DNA from: VRUE01 sp963805455
GTDB taxonomy: Bacteria > Actinomycetota > Thermoleophilia > Solirubrobacterales > 70-9
Length of the DNA: 64,000 nucleotides
Direction of reading: 5' to 3'
NCBI GenBank assembly: GCA_963805455.1
Contig: CAWDUJ010000009.1
Span: 186,001 to 250,000 of the forward strand
The translations under genes and the position numbers were made by a program. The notes under the pieces are model-generated. The model saw only the letters and a list, made by a program, of their open reading frames with translations, was not told the DNA's origin and ran no database searches. Shown here piece after piece: positions 42,241-50,712 of the stretch (positions are counted from its first letter, which is position 1; each line of letters begins with the position of its first letter).

Positions 42241-43342
42241 TCGCCAGGGTGAGTTCGAGGCGGTAGAGCAGAGCCTCCAGCGCAAGCTCCTCGGAAACAT
42301 TGAGGTCGAGCCGGCGCCGGGTGTCCTGGACGATTTCGGCGGCCTGACGCGCGCGCGATGGCTCCAGCCCCTCGGCCTGCTCCGCGAGCCGGTCGAGGCG
42401 GTCGCGGTTGAAGACGACGTCTTCGGCGCCGGCGCCGGTCGCCGCGAGGTCGCGAAACCATGTGGCGAGCAGGGCCAGCCCGAGGTCGAGGACCTCGGTG
42501 CGGCGACGGCGGCCGGCCCGTTTCGCCTCGTCGGCGATCTCGCGTGCCGAGCGTTTGACGCCGGCCGTCTTCTCCTCCTCGAGCGCCGCCCGAGTCGCTT
42601 CCTCGACCCCGCCGCCGGCCTCCTCGGCCGTCTTCAGCAGGCGCCTCCAGGGCGACGACGCGCTCTTCCCCGCGATCGCCGCCTCGGCGCAGCGCTCGGC
42701 CTCGGCGCGGAGCGCGCGGCCGGCGTCCGCAAGCAGGGCCCGCGCCCGATCGAGGTCGCCGGCCGCGAGGCGGGCGGCGGCGGCAACCTCGTCTGAATCC
42801 CCTTCGCCGTTGAGCTCGGCCTCGACGGCCTCGGGCGGGAGCGGCGCGAACTCGACCGACTGGCAGCGCGAGGTGACCGTCTCGAGCAGCGCCGCCGGCT
42901 CGGCGCTGAGCAGGATCAGGTGAACGAACTCCGGCGGCTCCTCGAGCGTCTTCAGCAGGGCGTTCTGGCTCTCGTCGCGCATCGCCTCCGCGGACTCGAC
43001 GACGAAGACGCGGCTGCCACCCTCGAACGGGCGGTAGGCGGAGGCGCGGATCACCCGCTCGCGCACCTCCTCGACCATGTGCTGGGCGCCGCTCGGCGTC
43101 AGCCAGACGAGATCGGGGTGGGGGGAGGGGTCGAGCATCGCGCGACGGCGAGCATCCTCGGGGTCATCGGCCGAGGCGGCGAGGATCTCGGCCGCAAAGG
43201 CGCGGGCGGCAGCCCGCTTGCCGGCGCCAGGTGGCCCACTGAACAGGTAGGCGTGGGAGGGGCCTGAGGAGAGCGCGGCGCTCAGCATCAGCCGCGCCCG
43301 GGGCTGGTGCCCGGTCGCCCTAATCAGTGGCACGCCGCTCAC
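42224..43342 (-). CDS. holB: DNA polymerase III subunit delta' (clamp loader)
   Basis: About 372 residues from GTG 43342, overlapping the end of tmk. AAA+ clamp-loader subunit that with tau/gamma and delta loads the sliding clamp. Visible: Walker A FSGPPGAGKRAAA (about 35), sensor region VFVVESAEAMRDESQNALLKTLEEPP, and SRCQSVEF near 155. The four-cysteine zinc module of classical HolB is absent, as in many actinobacterial forms. The C-terminal third is Ala/Glu/Arg-rich and helical. It is third in the topA-tmk-holB order. The stop codon falls in the 50-base palindrome, so the final residues derive from that repeat; a copy of the 3' end lies beyond it. Confidence 0.9.
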   Translation of the reverse strand: MSGVPLIRATGHQPRARLMLSAALSSGPSHAYLFSGPPGAGKRAAARAFAAEILAASADDPEDARRRAMLDPSPHPDLVWLTPSGAQHMVEEVRERVIRASAYRPFEGGSRVFVVESAEAMRDESQNALLKTLEEPPEFVHLILLSAEPAALLETVTSRCQSVEFAPLPPEAVEAELNGEGDSDEVAAAARLAAGDLDRARALLADAGRALRAEAERCAEAAIAGKSASSPWRRLLKTAEEAGGGVEEATRAALEEEKTAGVKRSAREIADEAKRAGRRRRTEVLDLGLALLATWFRDLAATGAGAEDVVFNRDRLDRLAEQAEGLEPSRARQAAEIVQDTRRRLDLNVSEELALEALLYRLELTLARRAGS

Positions 43343-43916
43343 CGACCGCCCCCATCACCTGACCGTGCACCTCCTCCACCGTCCCGGCGCCGTCGATCAC
43401 GACGACCCGGTCGGAGGCGATCTGGGCGATCTCGTCGTAGGCCTCGGCGACGGCCCGCTGCAGCTCGAGCCCCTCGGACTCGAAGCGATCGTCGCCGTCG
43501 GCCCGCTCGACCCCGAGCTCGGGGTCGATCCTCAGCAGCAGGGTCAAGTCGGGCCAGAGCCCCTCGCTGGCGGAGTCGGTGAGCGAGATCACCTGGCCGA
43601 CCCCGAGGCCGCGAGCGGCGCCCTGGTAGGCGACGCTGGAGTCGGCGAAGCGGTCGGAGACGACGTCACGGCCGGCCTCGAGCGCCGGCCCTATCACCCG
43701 CGCGGTCAGATCGGCGCGCGCCGCGAGGAACAGCAGCAGCTCGGCGAGCGGGTCGAGCTCGAGGCCGGGGTCGGCAAGCAGGGCACGGATCCGCTCGGCG
43801 GCGTCGGTCCCGCCGGGCTCGCGGATGAAGACGGTCTCCGGGCCGAGCTCCTCCGCGAGGAGCTTCGCCTGGGTGCTCTTTCCCGACCCGTCGATCCCCT
43901 CGAGCGAGATGAACAA
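43320..43916 (-). CDS. tmk: Thymidylate kinase
   Basis: About 198 residues from TTG 43916, 12 bases after the topA stop. Phosphorylates dTMP to dTDP with ATP. P-loop EGIDGSGKSTQ at the N-terminus, the dTMP-binding REPGGT near 33, the DR(F) motif in VVSDRFADSSVAYQG near 90, and the lid region after it. Length and motif order are normal for bacterial Tmk. The TTG start is inferred because the P-loop follows within eight residues and no ATG or GTG is closer. The end overlaps holB by 23 bases, so the two are coupled. Confidence 0.93.
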   Translation of the reverse strand: MFISLEGIDGSGKSTQAKLLAEELGPETVFIREPGGTDAAERIRALLADPGLELDPLAELLLFLAARADLTARVIGPALEAGRDVVSDRFADSSVAYQGAARGLGVGQVISLTDSASEGLWPDLTLLLRIDPELGVERADGDDRFESEGLELQRAVAEAYDEIAQIASDRVVVIDGAGTVEEVHGQVMGAVGERRATD

Positions 43917-43928
43917 CGGCCCGCCGGC

Positions 43929-46190
43929 TCAGCCTTTGGCGGTCGCTTTGGCGCGTTTGCGGCGGCGGGTACCGGTGTCGGCCTTGGTCGGCTTGGCGGC
44001 TTTGTCTTCCTCGCTGCCATCCGGAGCCGGCTTCCCTTCCATCGCCTTTTTCGCCGCTTTCGCCGCTTCCCGCTCGGCCCTGCGTTTCTTCATCTCCTGC
44101 ATCGACTCGCAGTCGTCGTTAAGACAGAGGTTCCAGGGCCGGCCGCGGAAAGGAACGACTTTCAGCCGCGGCGTCTCTTCGCAGACCGTGCAGCGCTCCT
44201 CGAGGCGGAAGACGTCGCCGCGCTGCGGAAGCGGGAAGGTCTGGTCGCACGAGTCGGGATCATCGAGGGTCCAGCCGGTGCAGCCGACGAACCGTTTGCC
44301 CGATTTTTTCGCGCGGATGATGCGCAGCATGTGGGGTGAGCCGTCGTCCTTTTTCCGGCCCGCCATTTCGCAGACTTTGCAGGGGCCGAGGATGCGGTCC
44401 TCGTCCATCCCTTTCCAGACGACTTTGGCGAGGTCCTCGCGGCTCTTGTCGATCTCCGACCAGGTGGTGTGGAGAAGCTCGCGGCTCTCGCCGACGACCT
44501 CTCCCTTGGTCATCTCGCCGGCTGCGATCCGGTCCATCTCACCCTCGAGCTGGGCCGTCATCTCCGGCGTCGCCATCTGCGGCACGTAGGTCTTGAACGC
44601 CTCGTAGAGGGCGATCCCGGTCTCCGATGGGACCGGCGGGTTGCTGTAGACGTAACCGCGGTCGAAGAGCTTCTGGATGATGTCGGCGCGGGTCGCCTTG
44701 GTGCCTAGGTTGCGCTCCTCCATCAGCTCGATCAGTTTCGCCTGCGAGATCCGCGACGGAGGCTGGGTCTCCTTGTCGACGATCCAGGGCTCGCCGTCGA
44801 TCTCGAGTTTCTGGCCCTCCTCGAGTTTCGGGATCTCGTCGTCGGAGGAGCGGGCGTAGGTGTAGATGCCGGCGTAGCCGGGGTCGACCACGACCGAGCC
44901 GCGGACGAAGTAGGTCTCCGAGCCGGCCTCGATGTCGGCCCGGGTCGACTCGGTGATCATCGGCGGGCTGAAGGTGGCGAGGAACCGCCGGACGACGAGT
45001 TCGTAGACGCGCCGCTTCGGACCCTCGAGTGCGCCCGGGTGGATCGCCTGGGTCGGGTAGATCGGCGGGTGGTCTGTCGTCTCTTTTTTGCCTCGGGTCG
45101 GTTTCAGCTCGCCCTCGAGCAGGCCCGAGGCGGCTGAGAACTCCGAGATCCGGACCAGCGAGGAGACCAGCTCGCGGGTCGGCAGCGAGGACGGGTAGAC
45201 GGTGTTGTCGGTCCTCGGATAGGAGATGAAGCCGTCCATGTAGAGGTCCTCGGCGATCCTCATCGCGCTCGCCGGCGTGATGCCGAGGCGGCTGGAGGCA
45301 TCGGTGCTGAAGGCCGTCGTGTTGTACGGGGTCGGCGGTTTGCGGGTGTTTTTCCGCGCCGTAACCGCGGTGACGGTGCCCGGCGAGCTCGTGCCCGCGA
45401 GGGCCGAGTCGGCCTCCGCTTTCTCCCAGAATTTGTCGGTTACGTGGTGCGCCTCGAAGCTCCCGTCCGGGTGCTGGAAGTTGGCGAACAGTTCCCAGAA
45501 CGGTTTCGCGACGTGGGCGCGGCGCTCCATCTCGCGCTCGACGATCAGGCCGAGGGTCGGGCTCTGGACCCGGCCGACGGAGAGGAAGTTGGAGCCGAAA
45601 CGGCGGGTCGAGATCGAGACCGCGCGGGTCAGCGTCGCGCCCCAGAGAAGGTCGATGTCCTGGCGGGCGGCGCCGGCGTTGGCGAGCGGGTAGGAGAGCT
45701 CGTCGAGCTCGTTGAAGGCGCGCTCGATCTCCTCTTTGGTCAGCGCCGAGTAGCGGGCGCGCTGGATCCGGAGGCTGCCGTCGGCGGTTCCCTCGCGCGA
45801 GCCCAGCTCCGGATTCGCGTCGAGCATCTCCTCCAGGGCCTCGAGCCCGATCAGCTCGCCCTCGCGGTCGAAGTCGGTCGCGATCACGAGCTCGTCCGCC
45901 TCCTTGGAGACTTTTTTGATCGCTTTGACGACGTTTTTGTCGGTCGGCTCCTTGATCAGTTCGGCATCGATCAGATCGTGGAGGTCGGTTTTCTGCCAGT
46001 TCGAGTAGCCCTCGGGGAAGGCCGGGCCGAGCACGTGGCCCTTGAGCCCGATCGTCCGGTGCTCGCCGCTCTCATCGGACCACGTGTAGTACGGGACTTT
46101 GAAGGTTTTGTCTTCGGACGCCTCGCCTCGACCGAGGATCTCGGCGATCTTCTTGGCGCTGTTGTTCTTCTCGGTGACGATTAGACGCAT
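43929..46190 (-). CDS. topA: DNA topoisomerase I, haloarchaeal-like type IA
   Basis: About 753 residues from ATG 46190. Type IA enzyme that relaxes negative supercoils through a tyrosine-DNA link. N-terminal Toprim domain begins MRLIVTEKNNSAKKIAEIL and carries DREGEL (acidic metal-binding triad region). SVGRVQSPTLGLIVERE and the active-site Tyr in FISYPRTDNTVYPS follow. The C-terminus has cysteine pairs (CKVCEMAG, CTGW, CTVCEE, CLNDDC), consistent with zinc ribbons, then a Lys/Arg-rich tail. The wording of the Toprim domain resembles archaeal, especially haloarchaeal, TopA rather than the bacterial VESPAKAKTI form. It heads the topA-tmk-holB set and is divergent from an epimerase. Confidence 0.93.
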   Translation of the reverse strand: MRLIVTEKNNSAKKIAEILGRGEASEDKTFKVPYYTWSDESGEHRTIGLKGHVLGPAFPEGYSNWQKTDLHDLIDAELIKEPTDKNVVKAIKKVSKEADELVIATDFDREGELIGLEALEEMLDANPELGSREGTADGSLRIQRARYSALTKEEIERAFNELDELSYPLANAGAARQDIDLLWGATLTRAVSISTRRFGSNFLSVGRVQSPTLGLIVEREMERRAHVAKPFWELFANFQHPDGSFEAHHVTDKFWEKAEADSALAGTSSPGTVTAVTARKNTRKPPTPYNTTAFSTDASSRLGITPASAMRIAEDLYMDGFISYPRTDNTVYPSSLPTRELVSSLVRISEFSAASGLLEGELKPTRGKKETTDHPPIYPTQAIHPGALEGPKRRVYELVVRRFLATFSPPMITESTRADIEAGSETYFVRGSVVVDPGYAGIYTYARSSDDEIPKLEEGQKLEIDGEPWIVDKETQPPSRISQAKLIELMEERNLGTKATRADIIQKLFDRGYVYSNPPVPSETGIALYEAFKTYVPQMATPEMTAQLEGEMDRIAAGEMTKGEVVGESRELLHTTWSEIDKSREDLAKVVWKGMDEDRILGPCKVCEMAGRKKDDGSPHMLRIIRAKKSGKRFVGCTGWTLDDPDSCDQTFPLPQRGDVFRLEERCTVCEETPRLKVVPFRGRPWNLCLNDDCESMQEMKKRRAEREAAKAAKKAMEGKPAPDGSEEDKAAKPTKADTGTRRRKRAKATAKG

Positions 46191-46268
46191 CGGGCGGCGA
46201 GGGTAGCAGGGGCTTCCTGCGTCGCCTCCCGGCACCGCGTCGCGGAGCGCCCTAGGATCGACGCTCGT

Positions 46269-47201
46269 ATGAGGTGCCTCGTCACAGGTGGAGCGGGATT
46301 CATCGGGTCGAACCTTGTCGACGCACTGCTCGCCCGCGGCGACGAGGTGACGGTCGTCGACGACCTCTCGACCGGCCGTCGGGAGAATCTCGACGGGGCG
46401 CTGGCGGGCGGCGCGAGACTGGTCGAAACCGACGTCCGCGACGGCGCCGCGCTGCGCGATGTCGCGCTCGAGGCGGCGCCGGAGGCGATCTTCCACCTCG
46501 CGGCCCAGATCGACGTGCGCAAATCGGTCGAGGACCCCGCCTTCGACGCCTCGATCAACATCGGCGGAACCGCGCTGACGCTGGAGGCCGCGCGCGCAGC
46601 GGGCTCGCCGCGGGTCGTCTTCATCTCGACCGGTGGCGCGATCTACGGCGAGGGCGCGGGGCAGGACCTGCCGCTCGACGAGGGCGCGCCGATCGCCCCC
46701 CTCTCCGCCTACGGCCAGAGCAAGTTCGCCGCCGAGGGCTACCTGGCGCTCTACGAGCGCCTCTACGGGCTGCACGGGGTGAGCCTGCGCCTCGGCAACG
46801 TCTACGGGCCGCGCCAGGACCCGCTCGGCGAGGCGGGCGTGATCGCGATCTTCTGCGGCAAGCTCGCCTCAGACGGTCGGCCGACCGTCTACGGTGACGG
46901 CTCCCAGACTCGTGACTACATATATGTAGGGGACGTCGTCAGCGCCGCCCTGGCCGCGGCCGAGTCGGACGCCGGCGGGGCGATCAACATCGGGACCGGG
47001 ATCGAGACCGACGTGATCCAGCTCGCCGCGATGCTCGCCGGGCTCGGCGGGCGCGATGACTTCGAGCCCGAGCTTGCCCCCGCCCGGACCGGTGAGGTCC
47101 AGAGGATCGCCCTCGACCCGGGCCGCGCCGAGCGCGAGCTTGGCTGGAAGGCCGAGACGAGCCTCGAGGACGGGCTGCGGCTGACCCTAGACGCGATCTA
47201 G
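46269..47201 (+). CDS. NAD-dependent sugar-nucleotide epimerase/dehydratase (GalE-like)
   Basis: About 310 residues, extended SDR family. NAD-binding GGAGFIGSN at residue 7, the DDLSTG loop, catalytic Ser/Thr in ISTGGAIYGEG, catalytic YGQSK (Tyr/Lys) near 150, and the NVYGPRQDP and RDYIYVGDV substrate-domain motifs. This pattern fits UDP-glucose 4-epimerase-like enzymes supplying sugars for wall or glycan synthesis; exact substrate is not certain. It starts 78 bases from topA on the other strand. Its TAG stop overlaps the TAG of the convergent CARDB gene in a CTAG shared by both strands. Confidence 0.9.
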   Translation: MRCLVTGGAGFIGSNLVDALLARGDEVTVVDDLSTGRRENLDGALAGGARLVETDVRDGAALRDVALEAAPEAIFHLAAQIDVRKSVEDPAFDASINIGGTALTLEAARAAGSPRVVFISTGGAIYGEGAGQDLPLDEGAPIAPLSAYGQSKFAAEGYLALYERLYGLHGVSLRLGNVYGPRQDPLGEAGVIAIFCGKLASDGRPTVYGDGSQTRDYIYVGDVVSAALAAAESDAGGAINIGTGIETDVIQLAAMLAGLGGRDDFEPELAPARTGEVQRIALDPGRAERELGWKAETSLEDGLRLTLDAI

Positions 47202-48187
47202 CAGAAGGCGGTGCCGTTGGGGCGAAGCCCCGGCGAAAAGGGCCCGATGCTCCCTGGGACCGCGCTGTGCTTGAAGTAGAACGACGGAGAGGTCCCGGGC
47301 AGGGTCAGCGATTCGTTCTCGCCCACCGGGGCGAAGGTTTCGTCCGTGATCACCTGGGATTCGGTCCTGACCGTCACCGTGTCGCCGCCGTTGCCGAGGT
47401 CGAGACTGCCGGTGCTTGCGGTCTCGACGAGCTCAGCGGGGATCCCGGTCGGGCTGCCGCCTCCGAAGACGACCACCGAGCATCCGGGGTCGAGTTTCGC
47501 CATGGGGAACGTGTGGCGGGTCTCGGTCGAGTCGCCGATCAGGACACCCTGGAGCGCGAGGGCACCGCCGCTGACGTTGACCAGCTCGAGGAACTCGTCG
47601 TCGAGCTCGTCGACGAGGTCGTCCCCGTTGCTGTCTCCGGCGAGGCTCGAGGTATCCGGGTTGGCGAAGTACTCGGTGATCAGGAGGTCCCCCGCGCGAG
47701 GTGCCCTGGGCTCCGCAGGTAGGGCGTCGTTGCCGTACGGGAGCGCGCCGGGCGGGGGCGGGGCGAGCAGCAGCGAGGCCGCGCGGCAGTTGTTCCCCTC
47801 CTTGCGCTCCCCGACCTTGGCGCGCACGTCGGCGCAGGCGAGCAGCGAGTACTCGCCGGCGACGGTGCCGGCGGGGATCGTCGCCGGCGTGCCCTGGGTG
47901 GACTTCTTTCCCGACTTCAGGGCCCTGATCGAGACCGGCCCGCCGAGAGCAACGTCGTCGCCACTCCGTTTCCCGTCGCGGGAGAGGAAGAAGCCGAGCT
48001 TCGAGGCGTGGGCCTTGGCGTCGCCACGGTTGCGGACCGTCGCACCGAGGCTGACCGTGCCGCCAATCGTGACAGTGCCGGCAGGGCTCGTGACCGAGGT
48101 GACGACCAGGTCCGGCTTCGCAGGCTGCTTGGCGGCGGCGGGAGCGGCGAGGATGACCGCGAAGACGAGGAGAAGGACGAGCGGCAC
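47198..48187 (-). CDS. Exported CARDB / lamin-tail domain protein
   Basis: About 329 residues from GTG 48187. Signal peptide (VPLVLLLVFAVILAAPAAA). A CARDB adhesion-type beta domain occupies about 27-125 (PDLVVTSVTSPAGTVTIGGTVSLGATVRN; LLACADVRAKVGERKEGNNC). After a proline-rich linker comes a lamin-tail domain (LLITEYFANPD to the C-terminus: FLELVNVSG, LVETASTGSLDLGNGGDTV). A DSNGDDLVDELDDE loop, common in bacterial lamin-tail domains, may bind calcium. No anchor or sorting signal is seen, so it is probably secreted. Cell-surface binding is the usual guess for such domains; no enzyme domain is attached here. Confidence 0.88.
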   Translation of the reverse strand: MPLVLLLVFAVILAAPAAAKQPAKPDLVVTSVTSPAGTVTIGGTVSLGATVRNRGDAKAHASKLGFFLSRDGKRSGDDVALGGPVSIRALKSGKKSTQGTPATIPAGTVAGEYSLLACADVRAKVGERKEGNNCRAASLLLAPPPPGALPYGNDALPAEPRAPRAGDLLITEYFANPDTSSLAGDSNGDDLVDELDDEFLELVNVSGGALALQGVLIGDSTETRHTFPMAKLDPGCSVVVFGGGSPTGIPAELVETASTGSLDLGNGGDTVTVRTESQVITDETFAPVGENESLTLPGTSPSFYFKHSAVPGSIGPFSPGLRPNGTAFC

Positions 48188-48210
48188 TACGGGCAGACTA
48201 CCCTGTCGAT

Positions 48211-48957
48211 ATGCCCGCTCAGGCCTATGCCGGCAAGGAGTGCGTCTGCCAGCTCCGCAAGGGGATCTGCGACCAGTCCTGCGTCCGGGACATGCTCGAG
48301 ACCCCGTTCTACATCGCCTGCCTGAAGCTGAAGGGGCGGCGCTGCCTGGTCGTCGGCGGCGGTGACATCGGCCTCGAGAAGGTCGAGGGGCTGCTGACCT
48401 GCGACGCCGACGTGACCCTGATCGCGCCGATCGCCCACCCTGAGCTCGAGACGCTCGCCGCCGAGGGCTCGATCGAGTGGGAGAAGCGGCCATACGCCGG
48501 CCCGGCCGACCTCGAGGGGACCTTCATGGTGATCGCCGCGACCGACGACAGCGAGGTCAACATCGGCGTCTACGACGACGCCGAGCAACGGGCGATGCTG
48601 GTCAACGTCGTCGACGTGCCGCCGCTCTGCAACTTCATCCTGCCGGCGATCGTCCGAACCGGCCCGCTGGCGATCGCGATCTCGACCGCCGGCGCCTCGC
48701 CGGCGCTGGCGAAGCGGATGAAGCGCGAGATCTCCGATCTCTTCGGCGAGGAGTACGCCCGGCTGGCGGTGATCCTCAACGGCGCCCGCGGCTGGGCCAA
48801 GGACACGCTGCCGACCTACCAGGACCGCAAGGAGTTCTTCGAGGGGATCGTCAACGGCGACCCCGACCCGGTCGACCTGATCCGCGACGGCCGCGAGATC
48901 GAGGTCGTGGCGCTGATCGAGGCCGCGCAGGAGCGCGCGACCTCGGCGATGGCCTGA
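48211..48957 (+). CDS. Precorrin-2 dehydrogenase / sirohydrochlorin ferrochelatase-like (siroheme synthase N-terminal family)
   Basis: About 248 residues from ATG 48211; ATG 48292 would give a 221-residue form typical of the family. Oxidises precorrin-2 to sirohydrochlorin and may insert iron. NAD-binding VVGGGDIGLEKV, catalytic-region ATDDSEVN, and the LVNVVDVPPLCNFILPAIV and AISTAGASPALAKRMK segments are all present. The optional 27-residue extension carries four cysteines (CVCQLRKGICDQSC), which is unusual and could bind metal. No methyltransferase domain is fused, so it is the stand-alone dehydrogenase type. It is divergent from the CARDB gene and convergent with a MarR gene. Confidence 0.88.
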   Translation: MPAQAYAGKECVCQLRKGICDQSCVRDMLETPFYIACLKLKGRRCLVVGGGDIGLEKVEGLLTCDADVTLIAPIAHPELETLAAEGSIEWEKRPYAGPADLEGTFMVIAATDDSEVNIGVYDDAEQRAMLVNVVDVPPLCNFILPAIVRTGPLAIAISTAGASPALAKRMKREISDLFGEEYARLAVILNGARGWAKDTLPTYQDRKEFFEGIVNGDPDPVDLIRDGREIEVVALIEAAQERATSAMA

Positions 48958-48969
48958 AAGCCGGCGGGC

Positions 48970-49473
48970 CTACTCGCCGCAGGCGGCGGCGTTGATCTGC
49001 TGCAGGCCCTTGCTCAGCGATGCCGCCTCAGCCGCGCTGAGGCTGGTGGTGAAGGCGACGCGGAGCTCGGCGACGACGACCGGCCGCATCTCCTCGAAGA
49101 CCTCGCGCCCGGAGGGACTGAGGACCGCGTAGCTGACCCGGCGGTCGGTCGCGCAGAACGCGCGCTCGACGAGCCCGGCCTTGACCAGCCGGTCGACGAG
49201 CTTGGTCAGGCCGCCGCGGCTGATCACCAGCGCCTCGGCGAGGTCCCCCATCTTCATCCGGTCGTCGTCGGCGGCGGCGACGGCGTCGAGGACTTCGTAC
49301 CAGGAGAGGGGCGGCAGGCCGGCGTCGGTGAGCGCGTCCTGCAGGCGGCCGTGGACCCCCCTGTGGGCGCGGCAGAGGGCGATCCAGGCATCGCGATGAG
49401 GGTCGGAGCCCTTCGTGGCCCTGCCGTTGCGCTTCGCCCTTGTCGCTGTCTTCGTCGCCATCTCTGTGGACAT
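48970..49473 (-). CDS. MarR-family transcription regulator
   Basis: About 167 residues from ATG 49473; ATG 49461 or 49500 are possible alternatives. The winged helix is clear: SWYEVLDAVAAADDDRMKMGDLAEALVISRGGLTKLVDRLVKAGLVER, then the wing ATDRRVSYAVLSPSGR, and a C-terminal dimerisation helix. A basic N-terminal extension precedes it. It faces the YceI gene across about 110 bases containing inverted repeats, so it very likely controls its own expression and that of the yceI/FMN-reductase pair. The ligand cannot be predicted. Confidence 0.92.
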   Translation of the reverse strand: MSTEMATKTATRAKRNGRATKGSDPHRDAWIALCRAHRGVHGRLQDALTDAGLPPLSWYEVLDAVAAADDDRMKMGDLAEALVISRGGLTKLVDRLVKAGLVERAFCATDRRVSYAVLSPSGREVFEEMRPVVVAELRVAFTTSLSAAEAASLSKGLQQINAAACGE

Positions 49474-49498
49474 GATCGCAGATAAATGTTGCCGTATC

Positions 49499-49550
49499 AA
49501 TAGTTGTTACTACAAGGGTTTCTGCTAAGATGGTTTCGCCAACAACTATT
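49499..49550. promoter_or_regulatory. Inverted repeats between marR and yceI, candidate MarR operators
   Basis: AATAGTTGTT (49499-49508) is repeated in inverted form as AACAACTATT (49541-49550), 32 bases apart. Within the first half a smaller TTGTTACTACAA repeat (49504-49515) has TTGT/ACAA arms, typical of MarR sites. The A/T-rich stretch stands out from its surroundings. Binding is inferred from location and symmetry. Confidence 0.5.
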
Positions 49551-49585
49551 TCTCCCGCAACCACCCCAGACTGAAAGGCACTCAG

Positions 49586-50134
49586 ATGACTACCCAGACC
49601 AAACAGCGGGTCGAGGCCGGCACCTACACCGTCGATCCGGTCCACTCCTCGCTCACCTTCGCGGTCGTCCACAATGGCGTCGCGACCTTCCGCAGCGGCT
49701 TCACCGGCTACGAGGCGTCGCTGACCGGCGGCGAGGAGCTCCGCCTGACCGGCGCCGTCGACGTCGCCAGCATCGACATCGACGAGCCGCAGCTGAAGGG
49801 CCACCTGCTCTCCCCCGAGTTCTTCGACGTCGAGCGCAACCCGCGCCTCGGCTTCGAGTCGACCGCGTTCGAGGTCGCCGAGGACGGCGCCCTGACGGTC
49901 CGCGGCAACCTCACGATCGGCGGACAGAGCCGCGAGGTCGAGGCGAGCGGCCGCTACGCCCAGCTCGGAGCAGACCTCGCCGGGTCGGAGCGGGTCGGGC
50001 TCTCGATCGAGACCACCGTCGACCGGCGGGACTTCGGCCTCGACTGGAACGCCGAGCTCCCCAGCGGCGGCGACGTCCTCGACTACGCGGTCCAGATCGC
50101 CGTCGAGCTGGAGCTCGTCAAGGAGGACGAGTAG
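49586..50134 (+). CDS. YceI-family lipid-binding-fold protein
   Basis: About 182 residues. YceI proteins form a lipocalin-like beta barrel that binds isoprenoid or other lipids. Hallmarks: YTVDPVHSSLTFAVVHNGVATFRSGFTGYEA at the N-terminus, HLLSPEFFDVERNPRLGFEST, GNLTIGGQSREVE, and RRDFGLDWNAELPSGG. No signal peptide is visible, so unlike the E. coli protein this one appears cytoplasmic. It is followed after two bases by an FMN reductase gene and lies across from marR, suggesting a small stress- or lipid-responsive unit. Confidence 0.92.
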   Translation: MTTQTKQRVEAGTYTVDPVHSSLTFAVVHNGVATFRSGFTGYEASLTGGEELRLTGAVDVASIDIDEPQLKGHLLSPEFFDVERNPRLGFESTAFEVAEDGALTVRGNLTIGGQSREVEASGRYAQLGADLAGSERVGLSIETTVDRRDFGLDWNAELPSGGDVLDYAVQIAVELELVKEDE

Positions 50135-50136
50135 GG

Positions 50137-50703
50137 ATGAGGGTCCTCGGCATCTCCGGAAGCCTGCGCCGAGATTCGCTAAACAGCGCTCTCCTGCGGA
50201 CGGCCGCCTCGCGGCTGCCCGCGGGAGTCGAGCTGGTCACCTACGAGCGGCTGGCGGAGATCCCGCCGTTCGACGAGGACGCCGAGGCGGGGCCGGCCCC
50301 CGACGCGGTCCGGGAGCTCCGCGAGGCGATGAGGGACGCCGACGCGGTCCTGATCGCCACCCCCGAGTACAACCACTCCCTCCCCGGCCAGCTCAAGAAC
50401 GCCCTCGACTGGGCCTCGCGCCCGAGCGGCGAAAGCGCCCTGACCGGCAAGCCGGCGGCGGCGATCGGCGCTTCGAAGAGCATGTTCGGCGGGGTCTGGG
50501 CCCAGGCCGAGCTGCGGCGGGTGATGGGTGCGATGGGCGGGCGGGTGATCGAGACCGAGCTGCCGGTGGCCCACGCCCACGACATTCTCAATGAGGGAAG
50601 GCTCGAGCTCGAGCCGGAGCAGGCCGAGCGCCTGGAGGAGATCCTCGCCGAGCTCGTCGCCTCAGCCGAGCGCCTGGGCGAGCCGGAGACGGTCGCGGCC
50701 TAG
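50137..50703 (+). CDS. NADPH-dependent FMN reductase (flavodoxin-fold)
   Basis: About 188 residues from ATG 50137, with AGGAGG 11 bases upstream inside the end of yceI. The phosphate-binding loop of FMN is GISGSLRRDSLNSALLR, and the flavin-contacting segment is TPEYNHSLPGQLKNALDWASRP. These place it with azoreductase/chromate-reductase-like quinone and FMN reductases. It is cotranscribed with yceI and convergent with a hemolysin III gene nine bases away. The natural acceptor is unknown. Confidence 0.92.
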   Translation: MRVLGISGSLRRDSLNSALLRTAASRLPAGVELVTYERLAEIPPFDEDAEAGPAPDAVRELREAMRDADAVLIATPEYNHSLPGQLKNALDWASRPSGESALTGKPAAAIGASKSMFGGVWAQAELRRVMGAMGGRVIETELPVAHAHDILNEGRLELEPEQAERLEEILAELVASAERLGEPETVAA

Positions 50704-50712
50704 GACGTCGAT

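Noticed and set aside
47198..48187. LPXTG-like sorting signal (LPGTS) in the CARDB/lamin-tail protein
   Set aside because: It is inside the lamin-tail domain, and no hydrophobic helix with basic tail follows.
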